Assembly (NCBI GenBank): GCA_031268095.1
Contig: JAIRXU010000077.1
Span: 62,001 to 126,000 of the forward strand
Length of the DNA stretch: 64,000 nt
Direction: 5' to 3'
Source of the DNA: Oscillospiraceae bacterium
GTDB lineage: Bacteria > Bacillota > Clostridia > Oscillospirales > Acutalibacteraceae
The notes beneath the pieces are model-generated. The model was given only the letters and a program-made list of their open reading frames with translations, did not search any database and was not told where the DNA came from. Numbering within the stretch: position 1 is the stretch's first letter; each line of letters starts with the position of its first letter. Shown here in pieces: positions 50,460 through 59,396 of this stretch. Position numbers and translations under genes: made by a program.

Positions 50460-52280
50460 TCAGTCTGCGATGGGCGCCTGCGCCTGCACACCGGTTTCGG
50501 CGGAGGCCGGCGGCTGATACGGCACAATCTGCGTCGCTGGGAGGATGGCGCCTTCCGCCGGGAGGTACGTCACCGCGACGGTCTGGCCCGTGCTGAAGAG
50601 CACCACGGACGGCTGATTTTTGACCGCGATACTAAAATATAGGTCCTGGCCGCTGATCTTCATAAAGAACGTCGTGTTTCCGTCGATCACGGCGGCGCGC
50701 AGGTCGGTGATCGCGCCGGTGACGGTTCTCTCGCCGCCGTCGTCGGGCGGCGGCGTGTCTCCCGGTTCGGGCGCCGCCGGCGGCTTGGCTGTCACGCTGA
50801 TGTCGTTGTCTTTCAGCGCCTTATTGTAATCGGCGATCACCCCCTGGATGGTGGTGTTCCAGACGTAGACCTTGTTGAACTTATTGACGTTCACCATGGC
50901 GTAGCCCTGGCGGTTGTAGTCCGCGTCAATCAGGGAGAGGAAGTACGTTGGCTGCCCGCCGTAGTTGATCAGCAGCGGGAAGGTCGTCCCGTACTTATAT
51001 TGCTGCACCAGCCCTTTGGCGTACTCCTCGGCGGCCTGCTCGGTGCCGCCGGTGACGCTGTACCGAACCGCCTCCTTGGTGCGCTGGTTGACCAGGATGA
51101 ATCCGATGATGGACTGGTCTCCGGTGATGGACGTGATGCCGGAGTACATATAGACGTCGTCGTTGAGCGCCAGGTAGCTGTATCCCTGGGTGGTAACCTC
51201 CACTTCCTTCTGTCCCAGCACGGAGTTCCAGAAGCCGCCCTGGTACTTGCCGTAATAGTTGTACTGAAGGTTGAGCAGCGACGCGCCGTACACCCGGTCG
51301 ATCCACTCCAGGTCTTTGTTTTTCCGTATCTCTTCAATGCTGTAACGGATGCAGTCTCCGCTGACAGCGTTGACCATGACAATGCCGGTGACGTCTTCTC
51401 CGCCGAACAGCCCGATCTTCTTGGTCATGACCGGCACAATCCAGAAGGGGTTGGCGTCGTCGTCAATCTCAAAGTTCGCCTCGCCGAACATCACTGTCGG
51501 GTACTTGAAGCGCAGCCAGCGCTTGAGCAGGCGTCCGAAATGCTCCGCGTCGGAGTACTTGATCCGGCCTTCGACGGGATTGAACTTGTACGTTTCGTCC
51601 GCCATGTTGACGATAACGTACCCCGGAATGCCTTGGCTGGTGTTGGTCAGCCACTTGATGATGTTGGCATACGAGAGCGTCACCGCCCGGACGGGGCGCT
51701 TTTGGTAGTTGATCTGCGTGGTTGTGTCCGAGATAACGAACTGCGACAGCCCGCCGACGGAGGAATTCGCCAGGTCGCTCAGCGCGCGGCCCGCCAATTT
51801 CTTCGAGGCGGTCTCGTCAATCTTGGGGATCGAGGAAAAGTCCGGCTGCTCTATGTCGTTTTCAAACTTGGCGTCCCGCCGGACGGACAGGAGCTGGCTG
51901 TATTTCTTCGCCTGGAAAAACGGGGAAGAAAACGCCATCGCCAGCGCGAAGAATACCGCCACCGCCAGCAGGGCGAAAAAAGGGATCCGGCTGACTTTTT
52001 TGACAAAGGGCATGTATTCCGGCCGGCTGAGCGCGCCGCTGAGCAGGGCCAGCAATACGATGAAGGAACCGATGACCAGTGCAATGTAATAGTAGAATTC
52101 TTTGGCCCGGAAGTTCAGCGGGGGCAGCAGCAGGTAGTATCCGATCAGCGCCGTCAGCACTGATCCGACAATGCTCAGGATGATCCGCAGCGTCGCCCGC
52201 TCGGGCGGAATGACAATGGGTTGAGGGGCGTCCTTCTTGCCCTTGCCGGAAAAATCGACCTTGATTGGCTCTTGCGCCAT
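50460..52280 (-). CDS. Conserved clostridial membrane protein, unknown function
   Basis: 606 residues. After a short basic cytoplasmic part there are three membrane helices (about 32-56, 64-82, 97-118). A large soluble extracytoplasmic domain follows: GYVIVNMADETYKFNPVEGRIKYSD, GVMVNAVSG-type and NDDVYMYSGITSITGDQSIIGFILVNQRTKEA, regions I associate with an uncharacterised clostridial family. A Pro-rich linker (PPAAPEPGDTPPPDDGG) leads to a C-terminal ~80-residue domain (TGAITDLRAAVIDGNTTFFMKISGQDLYFSIAV) that looks OB-fold-like. The ATG at 52280 follows GAGGAGG. Function unknown. Confidence 0.7.
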   Translation of the reverse strand: MAQEPIKVDFSGKGKKDAPQPIVIPPERATLRIILSIVGSVLTALIGYYLLLPPLNFRAKEFYYYIALVIGSFIVLLALLSGALSRPEYMPFVKKVSRIPFFALLAVAVFFALAMAFSSPFFQAKKYSQLLSVRRDAKFENDIEQPDFSSIPKIDETASKKLAGRALSDLANSSVGGLSQFVISDTTTQINYQKRPVRAVTLSYANIIKWLTNTSQGIPGYVIVNMADETYKFNPVEGRIKYSDAEHFGRLLKRWLRFKYPTVMFGEANFEIDDDANPFWIVPVMTKKIGLFGGEDVTGIVMVNAVSGDCIRYSIEEIRKNKDLEWIDRVYGASLLNLQYNYYGKYQGGFWNSVLGQKEVEVTTQGYSYLALNDDVYMYSGITSITGDQSIIGFILVNQRTKEAVRYSVTGGTEQAAEEYAKGLVQQYKYGTTFPLLINYGGQPTYFLSLIDADYNRQGYAMVNVNKFNKVYVWNTTIQGVIADYNKALKDNDISVTAKPPAAPEPGDTPPPDDGGERTVTGAITDLRAAVIDGNTTFFMKISGQDLYFSIAVKNQPSVVLFSTGQTVAVTYLPAEGAILPATQIVPYQPPASAETGVQAQAPIAD

Positions 52281-52352
52281 TCGTTTGTCCTCCTCTTTGT
52301 TTTTTGCTTGGCAGTTTTGCTTGCATCCGCGCCGAACATCGGGTATAATAGG

Positions 52353-52401
52353 TTAGGCGCGGTGACCTTTCTATTATACTAGATATCCCGCGCAATTACA
52401 A
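52353..52401. promoter_or_regulatory. Overlapping divergent promoters sharing a -10 region
   Basis: Minus: TTGTAA (52396-52401), 17 bases, TATAAT (52373-52378), driving the 50460-52280 gene. Plus: TTAGGC (52353-52358), 16 bases, TATACT (52375-52380), for the CPBP gene. The two -10 elements overlap by four bases in the palindrome-like CTATTATACTAG, so the promoters should compete. Confidence 0.6.
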
Positions 52402-52446
52402 GAGCGGAAAAAATTTTATCGGATGTTTGGATGGAGGTTGTTTCCC

Positions 52447-53538
52447 TTGTCGTATCAAGCCGGCCCGCAGGGCTATCCGCCCTATCCTCAGCCCCCCTAT
52501 CAGGCCCCGCCGCCCGTGCCGCCGGATCCCCGCCGGCAAGCCCAGCTGGCGGAGCGCCGGAGCGTTCGCCGCGGCTCGACCCTGGCCGGGCTGACGATGC
52601 TGATCGGCATTCTGCTGACCTTTCTGCTCAGCGCGGTGCTGGGATTTCCCCTGTCCTCTCTGGACGGCAAGACGATCTACGAGCTCTTCGATACGCCGCT
52701 GTGGGATTCCGCCGTCAGTGTGCTGGGCACGGCGGCGCTGCTTTCGGCGGCGCTGATCGGCCTGCGGCTGCTGCGGCCGGAGGAACGGGCGGGGGTGCTG
52801 CTCTTCGGGCGGCCCTGCGCGGGGATGCGCGGGCGCGAGATTTCCGCCCTGGCCGTCATCTTTGCCGGAGGCATGTTCTGCGTGGTGGGGCAGTACGTTT
52901 CGACGTACCTCGGTTCCTTCGCGGAGGGGATCGGCGTGACGTTCCAAGGCCCGCCGGATTCCTACCCGGCGACGCTGCCGGAGATGATCGCCGCCGCGGT
53001 GGCAACCGCCGTCTTCCCCGCCGTGACGGAAGAAGTGCTGCTGCGCGGCGTCCTGCTTCAGCCCCTGCGCCGCCAGCTGGGGGACGGCCCGGCCGTGCTG
53101 CTGGCCGCGCTGCTGTTCGCGCTGATGCACGGCAATATGGTCCAGGCCCCGCTGGCCCTCGTTTCCGGCGTCGCTCTGGGCTACGCCGTGGTGCTCACGG
53201 GCAGCCTCTGGCCCGCCATCCTGATCCACTTCTTCAATAACGCCGGCGCCGTCTTGAGCGACGTGCTGCACAACCGGCTGCCGGAATCCCAGCTCGATTT
53301 GATCTTCCGCGGCTATGACGTCGCCTGGTTCGTGCTGGGCGGCTTGGGAATCGGCTGGCTCTTTGCCAACTGGCGGCGTTACCGCCCGAAGCAAGACGGC
53401 GCGGCGGCCCCGCGGAAGCCCCCGCGGCTGAATTCCCGCCCCCTCCTCTCCGTCCATTACCTGTTCGGCAGTGTGCCCATGGTCCTGGTCATCCTCTATT
53501 ACCTCTTCTGGGTCATCGATACGACGCAGTTCCGCTGA
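52447..53538 (+). CDS. CPBP-family intramembrane metalloprotease
   Basis: 363 residues, eight or so hydrophobic helices. Motifs: VTEEVLLRGVL (EExxxR), LFALMHGN (His) and HFFNNA (HxxxN) define the CAAX protease/bacteriocin-processing (CPBP, Abi) family. The N-terminal ~30 residues are a Pro/Tyr/Gln-rich cytoplasmic tail (YPPYPQPPYQAPPPVPP). The TTG at 52447 is taken because TGGAGG precedes it; an ATG at 52423 has no site. Substrate unknown: members cleave prenylated or peptide substrates in the membrane. Confidence 0.85.
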   Translation: MSYQAGPQGYPPYPQPPYQAPPPVPPDPRRQAQLAERRSVRRGSTLAGLTMLIGILLTFLLSAVLGFPLSSLDGKTIYELFDTPLWDSAVSVLGTAALLSAALIGLRLLRPEERAGVLLFGRPCAGMRGREISALAVIFAGGMFCVVGQYVSTYLGSFAEGIGVTFQGPPDSYPATLPEMIAAAVATAVFPAVTEEVLLRGVLLQPLRRQLGDGPAVLLAALLFALMHGNMVQAPLALVSGVALGYAVVLTGSLWPAILIHFFNNAGAVLSDVLHNRLPESQLDLIFRGYDVAWFVLGGLGIGWLFANWRRYRPKQDGAAAPRKPPRLNSRPLLSVHYLFGSVPMVLVILYYLFWVIDTTQFR

Positions 53539-53558
53539 CCCCCGGGACGACAAAACAC

Positions 53559-53598
53559 CCCCGCTCTCTTGAGTCATCTCAACAGAGCGGGGAGGCTC
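53559..53598. terminator. Bidirectional terminator between the CPBP and anti-sigma genes
   Basis: CCCCGCTCT/AGAGCGGGG (53559-53567, 53584-53592) with a 16-base loop; CTCTTTTC to the right and GTTTTG on the minus strand to the left. Confidence 0.75.
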
Positions 53599-53613
53599 TT
53601 TTCTGCTTGCCGG

Positions 53614-54471
53614 TTATTTCCGGTCCGTCGGGACCAGGATCAGCACCCGGGTGCCGCCGGCATTGCTGGCCGGCGCAGTGTTCGCCGACGACGCAACGGC
53701 GGGGACCGACGGAGGCGGCGGGGCAGTCTCGTGTCTGTCCCCCACCGGGACGTCCGCGCCCTCGCTCACGCGCTCGTCGCCCGGAGCCGTCGGCGTGTCG
53801 GGGATGGTTGTGACTTCCGTCTGCGCCGGCTGGGTGGTGGTAACCGGCGGGGCGGTGGGGCCGACCGATGACAGGACGGCCGTCTTCTCCGGTTTTTCGG
53901 GCTTGGCCGGAGCCGTCGATTTGTCTGGTCTCTCCTCCTGCGCCGGGGTATTGGTCAGCTGCGCGGAATCCACAATCAGCAGGGCATGCTTGGCGAAAAA
54001 CGCCTCGTCGTAGTCCTCCACCGCGTCGCGGAAACTGGACCCAACGTTGGGGTCCGGCGAATTCGACAGATCATAAACCTCCTCGTTTTCCGCGATGAAG
54101 GCTTCCAGGTCCTGCTTGTTGGCAATCACGATGGTATCTGTCTTGTTGGTGGATTCGGCCGCCTCCGGCCGCTTCTGCATCAGCACGACGCGGCTGGACA
54201 GGACACCTCCCAGGCGCGGATGGTCCGCCATCACATTCGACGACGCCCGCGGCACCCCCCCGTCGGTGGTCCCGCCGCCCGTCTTCCCCGGCAAGAGGGA
54301 GCGGAGCGCCAGGCGGTTCTGCATCAGCGGCAGCGCGGCTCCGATGCAGACGGTCAGCACCGTCAGCGTCACGCCGACCTGCATCATGCTGCGCCGGCGG
54401 CGGCGCTGGGCGCGGCGGCGGTGTTCGGCCCGGGCATAGACGGCCCGGCGAAATTCAGCTGAATTCTTCAT
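53614..54471 (-). CDS. Membrane-anchored partner of the ECF sigma factor (probable anti-sigma)
   Basis: 285 residues. A cytoplasmic Arg-rich segment of about 28 residues (FRRAVYARAEHRRRAQRRRRR) precedes one membrane helix (about 30-50). The outside part has a folded block with LEAFIAENEEVYDLSNSP and DYDEAFFAKHALLIVDSAQL, a domain seen in clostridial secreted proteins, and a long Pro/Thr/Glu-rich linker ending in RVLILVPTDRK. The cytoplasmic part is too short for a zinc anti-sigma domain. The ATG at 54471 overlaps the sigma gene by 17 bases, so partnership is likely and anti-sigma function is inferred. Confidence 0.65.
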   Translation of the reverse strand: MKNSAEFRRAVYARAEHRRRAQRRRRRSMMQVGVTLTVLTVCIGAALPLMQNRLALRSLLPGKTGGGTTDGGVPRASSNVMADHPRLGGVLSSRVVLMQKRPEAAESTNKTDTIVIANKQDLEAFIAENEEVYDLSNSPDPNVGSSFRDAVEDYDEAFFAKHALLIVDSAQLTNTPAQEERPDKSTAPAKPEKPEKTAVLSSVGPTAPPVTTTQPAQTEVTTIPDTPTAPGDERVSEGADVPVGDRHETAPPPPSVPAVASSANTAPASNAGGTRVLILVPTDRK

Positions 54472-55018
54472 CAAAAATCCCCTCCCTTCCCAAAGCTGTT
54501 CGCATCGACTGGCGCGCGCGGTACGCCAGATTGTCGATCTGCTTTTTGTTTTTCTTCATCACCCGCGCAATGTCGTCGTAACTGAGGTTCTCGATATACA
54601 GCAGGTACAGCACCTCGCGATATTCGTCCGGCAGGCCCTCCATTCCCTTGCGCAGGGTCTGGAGCCGCTCGGTCTGGATGATCTGATCCTCCAGCGCGGG
54701 CAGCCCGTCGCTCATTTCGCCGATCTGTTCCAGCGTCACGGAGGCCCGCCGCTGCTCCCGGCGCAAATAGTCAATGGCTTTGTGTCGCGCGATAGAGAAC
54801 AGGTACGTCTTGAAAGAGCTCTGGAACCGGTAGCGCTGCCGGTGCATCAGGATCTCCACAAACGTATCCATTGCCAGGTCCTCGGCGGTGGAGAGGTTGT
54901 GGACATATCCGTTGAGGAAATAAAGCAGGTTCTGCTGGAACTCTTCCATGATAGCGTCAAAGCCGGACTGGTCCCCTTCCAGAAAGCGGCGGTAGTTGTC
55001 TTCGCTGGTCGCCGTCAT
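54455..55018 (-). CDS. ECF RNA polymerase sigma factor
   Basis: 187 residues. Region 2 spans about 25-92: FQQNLLYFLNGYVHNLSTAEDLAMDTFVEIL with the -10-recognition segment and FKTYLFSIARHKAIDYLRRE. Region 4 spans about 125-180 (LPDEYREVLYLLYIENLSYDDIARVMKKNKKQIDNLAYRAR). It should redirect RNA polymerase to a stress or envelope regulon. The ATG at 55018 follows GAGGAGGGAA. A promoter upstream has TATAAT with a weaker GTGACG -35. Confidence 0.9.
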   Translation of the reverse strand: MTATSEDNYRRFLEGDQSGFDAIMEEFQQNLLYFLNGYVHNLSTAEDLAMDTFVEILMHRQRYRFQSSFKTYLFSIARHKAIDYLRREQRRASVTLEQIGEMSDGLPALEDQIIQTERLQTLRKGMEGLPDEYREVLYLLYIENLSYDDIARVMKKNKKQIDNLAYRARQSMRTALGREGIFDEEFS

Positions 55019-55169
55019 GGCGTCCTTCCCTCCTCTGATCGTCCTTCCGCCCCCTCTTGTCACTTTGTCGCGCGGCTAAGCGGAATTCCTCTCTGTATTT
55101 TGGCCGGAATCCTGTCTTCTTTCAGGATTATTTTTTGGTAATTGTCCGGCAGCGCGGACAGACGGATTT

Positions 55170-55198
55170 ATTATACCATCTTTTTGCCGCCCCGTCAC
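55170..55198 (-). promoter_or_regulatory. Candidate promoter of the ECF sigma gene
   Basis: GTGACG (55193-55198), 17-base spacer, TATAAT (55170-55175) on the minus strand, giving a leader of about 145 bases. The -35 matches at four of six positions, and could be an alternate form for self-activation. Confidence 0.5.
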
Positions 55199-55302
55199 TA
55201 GATTTTTAGGAAAAAGTCTTTTCATTTTGATTAAAATGGTGTAGAATGTTCGCGTTGCTCCCCATTGTCCCTCCCATCATTGCCGGAAAGAAGGTTGTTG
55301 TG

Positions 55303-58300
55303 ATGCTTTATCCCGAAAAAGAAACCCCCGTCCTAACCCCGGAACTCTTTCGCTCCCCCGGCCCCGAATACCGCGCCGCGCCCTTTTGGGCCTGGAACTG
55401 CGCGCTGCGGCAGGAAACGCTGAACCGCCAGATCGACTGCATGAAGGAGATGGGCTTCGGCGGATTCCATATGCACGTCCGCGTCGGTCTTGAGACGGAA
55501 TACCTCTCCGACCCCTACATGGCCCTGATCCGCGGCTGCGTCGAAAAGGCGAAGGAAACCGACATGCTGGCCTGGCTCTACGACGAAGACAAGTGGCCGT
55601 CCGGTTTCGCGGGCGGGCTGGTGACAAAGGATCCTACCCTGCGGGAAAAATTTCTCCTGTTCACCCTGCGGCCTTACGGCGAAGGAACGGTGCAAACCGT
55701 AGACGATTCCTCCGCCCGGGCGGACCGGGCGGAAAACGGAACTCTGCTGGGCCGCTACGCCGTTACGCTGGACGATGCCGGCTGCCTGGCGGCGTACCGC
55801 CGGCTGGCCGAAGGCGAAACCGCGCCGGAGGGCGCGGCGCTCCGGTACGCCTACCTGGAGACGCAAACGCCCTCCGCCTGGTTCAATCTGCAATCCTATG
55901 TCGATACCCTCTCCCCGGCGGCAATGCGGAAATTCATTGAGGTAACCCATGAGCAGTACCTGTCCGCCGTCGGGGCGGACTTTGGCGGAACCGTGCCCGC
56001 CATCTTCACCGACGAACCCCAGTTCGCCCGGAAGCAGACGCTGGCGGACCCCTTCCTGCCCCAGGACGTGATCCTCCCCTGGACGACGGACTTCTGCCGG
56101 ACCTATCAGGAAACCTTCGGCGAAGATATCCTGGATTTCCTGCCGGAGCTCTTCTGGGAACTGCCAGCGGGCGTCTCCGCCGCCCGCTGGCGCTATCATG
56201 ACCATGTCGCCGAGCGCTTCGCCTCCGCCTTCGCCGATACCGTCGGGCAGTGGTGCGGGGAGCACAATATCATGCTGACAGGGCACATGATGGAGGAAGA
56301 CAACCTCCATTCCCAGACGGCGGCGCTGGGGGACTGCATGCGCTCCTACCGCTCCTTCCAGCTGCCGGGGATCGACATGCTCTGCGACGGGCGGAACCTC
56401 AATACCGCCAAGCAGGCCCAGTCCGCTTGCCATCAATACGCCCGGCCGGGAGTGCTCAGCGAGCTTTACGGCGTAACCAACTGGGATTTCCCCTTCCGGC
56501 GGCATAAACTCCAGGGGGACTGGCAGGCGGCGCTGGGCGTCAGCGTCCGGGTGCCCCATCTCTACTGGGTCTCCATGCGCGGGGAAGCCAAACGGGACTA
56601 TCCCGCCTCCATCGGCCATCAGTCCCCCTGGTACAGAGAATACGCCTATCTCGAAGACCACTTTGCCCGCATCAGTTCCGCCATGACCCGGGGCAACCCC
56701 GTCGTCCGGATCGGCGTGGTCCATCCGGTTGAGAGCTACTGGCTCCACTGGGGCCCCAACGCCCAGACCAAAGCTGTCCGGGACGAATTGGACGAGCGCT
56801 TCTCCCAGCTGACGGACTGGCTGCTCTTCCATCAACTGGACTTTGATTTCATCTGTGAGTCGCTCCTGCCCGGCCAGTTTGACCCGGACGGGGAGGGCTT
56901 CGCCGTCGGGGCCATGCGCTATGACGTCGTCATTGTCCCGAACCTCGAGACCATCCGCTCTGCCACCCTGGCGGCCCTGCGGCAGTTCCGCGCCAAAGGC
57001 GGAACAGTGCTTTTCGCGGGGAATCTCCCGGACTGCGTTGACGCCGAGGCAACCAGGGATGCGCTGGATTTCGCGCTGGAAACCCCCAAGAGCCTCTGTC
57101 CCTGGAGCCGGGTGGAGCTCCTGCGCGCGCTGGAACCCTGGCGGGAAATCTCGCTGACGAAAAACGGCGTCCCCGTCCACAATGTCATTTCCCAGCTGCG
57201 GCAGGACGGCGACGCCCGCTGGCTCTTCCTCTGCCATGTCTTCGACGAGAAGAAATACTTCGTCACCGACGCCCGGCAATACGAAATCCGCCTGCGGGGC
57301 GCATGGTCCGCCGAAACGTACGACACCCTCACCGGGGAGATCTCTTCCTGCCCGGCCAGGATCGTGCGCGGCTGGACCGTCCTTCCCTGGCGCGCCTATC
57401 CCCAGGACAGCCTGCTGCTCAAGTGCACACCCGCCGCCGAGGACAGTCCCCTGCCTTCCGGCGGGCGCAAGAGCAAGGCCCTCCCCGGCAACCGGCGGAC
57501 CCCCTTGCCCGGCAAGCTCCCTGTCACGCTCCAGGAACCCAACGTTCTTGTTCTCGATCAGCCGCGCTGGTCTCTCGACGGCGGAGACTGGCAGCCGGAA
57601 GAAGAAATTCTGCGGATCGGCGACCGCTGCAAGAAAATGCTGGGATTCGAAAACGAGATTGCCCGCGGCTGTCAGCCCTGGGTCCTGCGCGGCGATCCCG
57701 CCGCCCGGCCCAGCCATTCCCTCCGCCTGCGCTACGTCATTTCCTCCGCTGTGTCCGCGGCTCCCGTAACGCTGGCCGCAGAAGATCTCGAAACCCTGCG
57801 CATCACCTGGAACGGGGCGGAGATCCCCGCCCGGGCGGCAGGCTGGTATGTGGACGAGGCCATCCAGACGGTTGTCCTCGGTCCTCTGCGCGGGGGCGAA
57901 AATCTTCTGGAACTGGAGATCCCGTTCGGAAAAATCACGCCCACGGAGGTCTGCTATCTCCTCGGTGATTTTGGCGCTGAGGTCCGGGGCCGGTTCGCGT
58001 CCGTCATTGCCCCGGTGCGGGAACTGGCGTTCGGCGACTGGACGGGGCAGGGCCTGCCCTTTTACGGCGGCAGCGTCACGTACCATGCTGTGATCCAGGG
58101 CGCCGGGAGCCCCCTGGCCTTGGAGGTCCCGCACTTCACCTTGCCGGTCCTGGGCGTAGACCTGGACGGCGCGCGCCGGGGCGTGATCGCCATTTCCCCC
58201 TGGCGCTGCGATTTGGGCAGCCCCCCTGCGGGGGACCATGCCCTGGATATCGTCGCCTTCGGCAACCGGCTCAATACCTTCGGCATGCTGCACAACGCCA

Positions 58301-58416
58301 ACTTCACCGAAACCTGGGTGGGCCCCAACTGCTGGCGGGAACATGGCTGCCACTGGACTTATGAATACCGCCTGACCCCCTCGGGAATCTTGGTGGCCCC
58401 GGAGATTCAGGGATAA
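55303..58416 (+). CDS. GH106-like glycosidase, probable alpha-L-rhamnosidase type
   Basis: 1037 residues. Family features in the first third: APFWAWNCALRQETLNRQID, GFGGFHMHVRVGLETEYLSDPYM, and MLAWLYDEDKWPSGFAGG, characteristic of GH106-type enzymes and their many uncharacterised relatives. VPAIFTDEPQF and a later HPVESYWLHWGPN are further typical points. GH106 alpha-L-rhamnosidases are about 1000 residues with a TIM barrel and several beta domains, in agreement. No signal peptide. The ATG at 55303 follows AAGAAGG; an upstream in-frame ATG at 55246 lacks a site. Rhamnosidase is the best guess, not proved. Confidence 0.72.
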   Translation: MLYPEKETPVLTPELFRSPGPEYRAAPFWAWNCALRQETLNRQIDCMKEMGFGGFHMHVRVGLETEYLSDPYMALIRGCVEKAKETDMLAWLYDEDKWPSGFAGGLVTKDPTLREKFLLFTLRPYGEGTVQTVDDSSARADRAENGTLLGRYAVTLDDAGCLAAYRRLAEGETAPEGAALRYAYLETQTPSAWFNLQSYVDTLSPAAMRKFIEVTHEQYLSAVGADFGGTVPAIFTDEPQFARKQTLADPFLPQDVILPWTTDFCRTYQETFGEDILDFLPELFWELPAGVSAARWRYHDHVAERFASAFADTVGQWCGEHNIMLTGHMMEEDNLHSQTAALGDCMRSYRSFQLPGIDMLCDGRNLNTAKQAQSACHQYARPGVLSELYGVTNWDFPFRRHKLQGDWQAALGVSVRVPHLYWVSMRGEAKRDYPASIGHQSPWYREYAYLEDHFARISSAMTRGNPVVRIGVVHPVESYWLHWGPNAQTKAVRDELDERFSQLTDWLLFHQLDFDFICESLLPGQFDPDGEGFAVGAMRYDVVIVPNLETIRSATLAALRQFRAKGGTVLFAGNLPDCVDAEATRDALDFALETPKSLCPWSRVELLRALEPWREISLTKNGVPVHNVISQLRQDGDARWLFLCHVFDEKKYFVTDARQYEIRLRGAWSAETYDTLTGEISSCPARIVRGWTVLPWRAYPQDSLLLKCTPAAEDSPLPSGGRKSKALPGNRRTPLPGKLPVTLQEPNVLVLDQPRWSLDGGDWQPEEEILRIGDRCKKMLGFENEIARGCQPWVLRGDPAARPSHSLRLRYVISSAVSAAPVTLAAEDLETLRITWNGAEIPARAAGWYVDEAIQTVVLGPLRGGENLLELEIPFGKITPTEVCYLLGDFGAEVRGRFASVIAPVRELAFGDWTGQGLPFYGGSVTYHAVIQGAGSPLALEVPHFTLPVLGVDLDGARRGVIAISPWRCDLGSPPAGDHALDIVAFGNRLNTFGMLHNANFTETWVGPNCWREHGCHWTYEYRLTPSGILVAPEIQG

Positions 58417-58425
58417 CAAAACAAA

Positions 58426-58469
58426 TCCCCGGGAGGTGGGGCAGACCGCGCCGCCAACCCTCCCGGGGA
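58426..58469 (-). terminator. Terminator after the GNAT gene
   Basis: 11-bp hairpin TCCCCGGGAGG/CCTCCCGGGGA (58426-58436, 58459-58469) with a 22-base loop. On the minus strand ATTTGTTTTGTT follows. It lies 25 bases past the GNAT stop and next to the convergent GH106-like end. Confidence 0.8.
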
Positions 58470-58493
58470 CAATGGACCGCTTTGTGCATTTCC

Positions 58494-59348
58494 CTACAGA
58501 TTTTCCGCCCAGTTTTCACTTTCGCATAGCGGAACAAACCCCACCCGATGGTATACGCTGTTGGAGTGGGGATTTGTTTTGTCCGCATAGAGCGCAACCG
58601 TGGCGCAGCCCTCCGCCTGGAGCTGCCGGGCCAGCGCGGCGACGCAGGCCCCGGCGTATCCGTGCCGGCGGAGGAACGGCGGGGTATAGACATGATTGAC
58701 GAAAGCGCAGTCTTCCAGGCGGCTTTGGCTGGCCGCCATGCTGACGGGGCCTTCCGCCGTGGCCCAGACCACCGCCTGTCCGCGCTCGATCATTTGTTTC
58801 GCCGCTGCCGTCCCCGCCGTCAGGTCGTAACTCCCCGTCCCGCAAGCCAGCGGAAAGTCCGCCGCCCAGTAGGCCAGCAGCGGCAGGTCGGCCTCCGACG
58901 CCGGGCGCAGCTGCCCCGGCGGGCAGAGCCGGGTCCGGGCGGGAGGCCCGTCCAGCGTATAGAGCACCATCCGCATATCCCGGCGGAAGCGCCGTCCGCT
59001 CAGGACCCGCAACCGCTCGCAGAACCGCCTGGCCAGCTCCGGCCGCCCGGCCACCCGGTCAAACTGCCGCCCGGCGCGCAAAAGGGCCTGCGCCAGGCAC
59101 TCTTCCGCCGCATCGTTGAACCGGGGCGCAGCCGCGTACAGCTGGAGGGAATAGCGGGGGTTATGTACCGCGATCAGCGGCACCGCGCCAGAATCTTCGA
59201 CCACGGCGGCCAAGAGGACATTCCCCCCGCCGCCGTCCAGCGCGGCTTGCAGGCCCAGCAGCATCAGATGGGTTTCCGCGCGGTCCCGGATCAGCAGCGG
59301 CCGCAATAGGGCTTCCGCCTGGGCGGGTGGATAAAAAATGGTTTGCAT
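58494..59348 (-). CDS. GNAT-family N-acetyltransferase
   Basis: 284 residues. The C-terminal ~140 residues form the GNAT fold with an acetyl-CoA loop, HVYTPPFLRRHGYAGACVAALARQLQ, matching the Q/RxxGxG/A motif, then VALYADKTNPHSNSVYHRVGF. The N-terminal half looks like a second, degenerate GNAT-like domain, as seen in FR47/GCN5-related proteins of this length. Substrate unknown. The ATG at 59348 follows GAGGAG. It is 48 bases after ddl and may be in the same unit. Confidence 0.82.
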   Translation of the reverse strand: MQTIFYPPAQAEALLRPLLIRDRAETHLMLLGLQAALDGGGGNVLLAAVVEDSGAVPLIAVHNPRYSLQLYAAAPRFNDAAEECLAQALLRAGRQFDRVAGRPELARRFCERLRVLSGRRFRRDMRMVLYTLDGPPARTRLCPPGQLRPASEADLPLLAYWAADFPLACGTGSYDLTAGTAAAKQMIERGQAVVWATAEGPVSMAASQSRLEDCAFVNHVYTPPFLRRHGYAGACVAALARQLQAEGCATVALYADKTNPHSNSVYHRVGFVPLCESENWAENL

Positions 59349-59396
59349 GCTGCTCCTCGATTTTTATAATCTGCCTGAGATTGTGCATACGAGTTC

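Noticed and set aside
55333-58419. Long minus-strand open frame opposite the GH106-like gene (1028 codons)
   Set aside because: Same high-G+C shadow effect; no recognisable domain.
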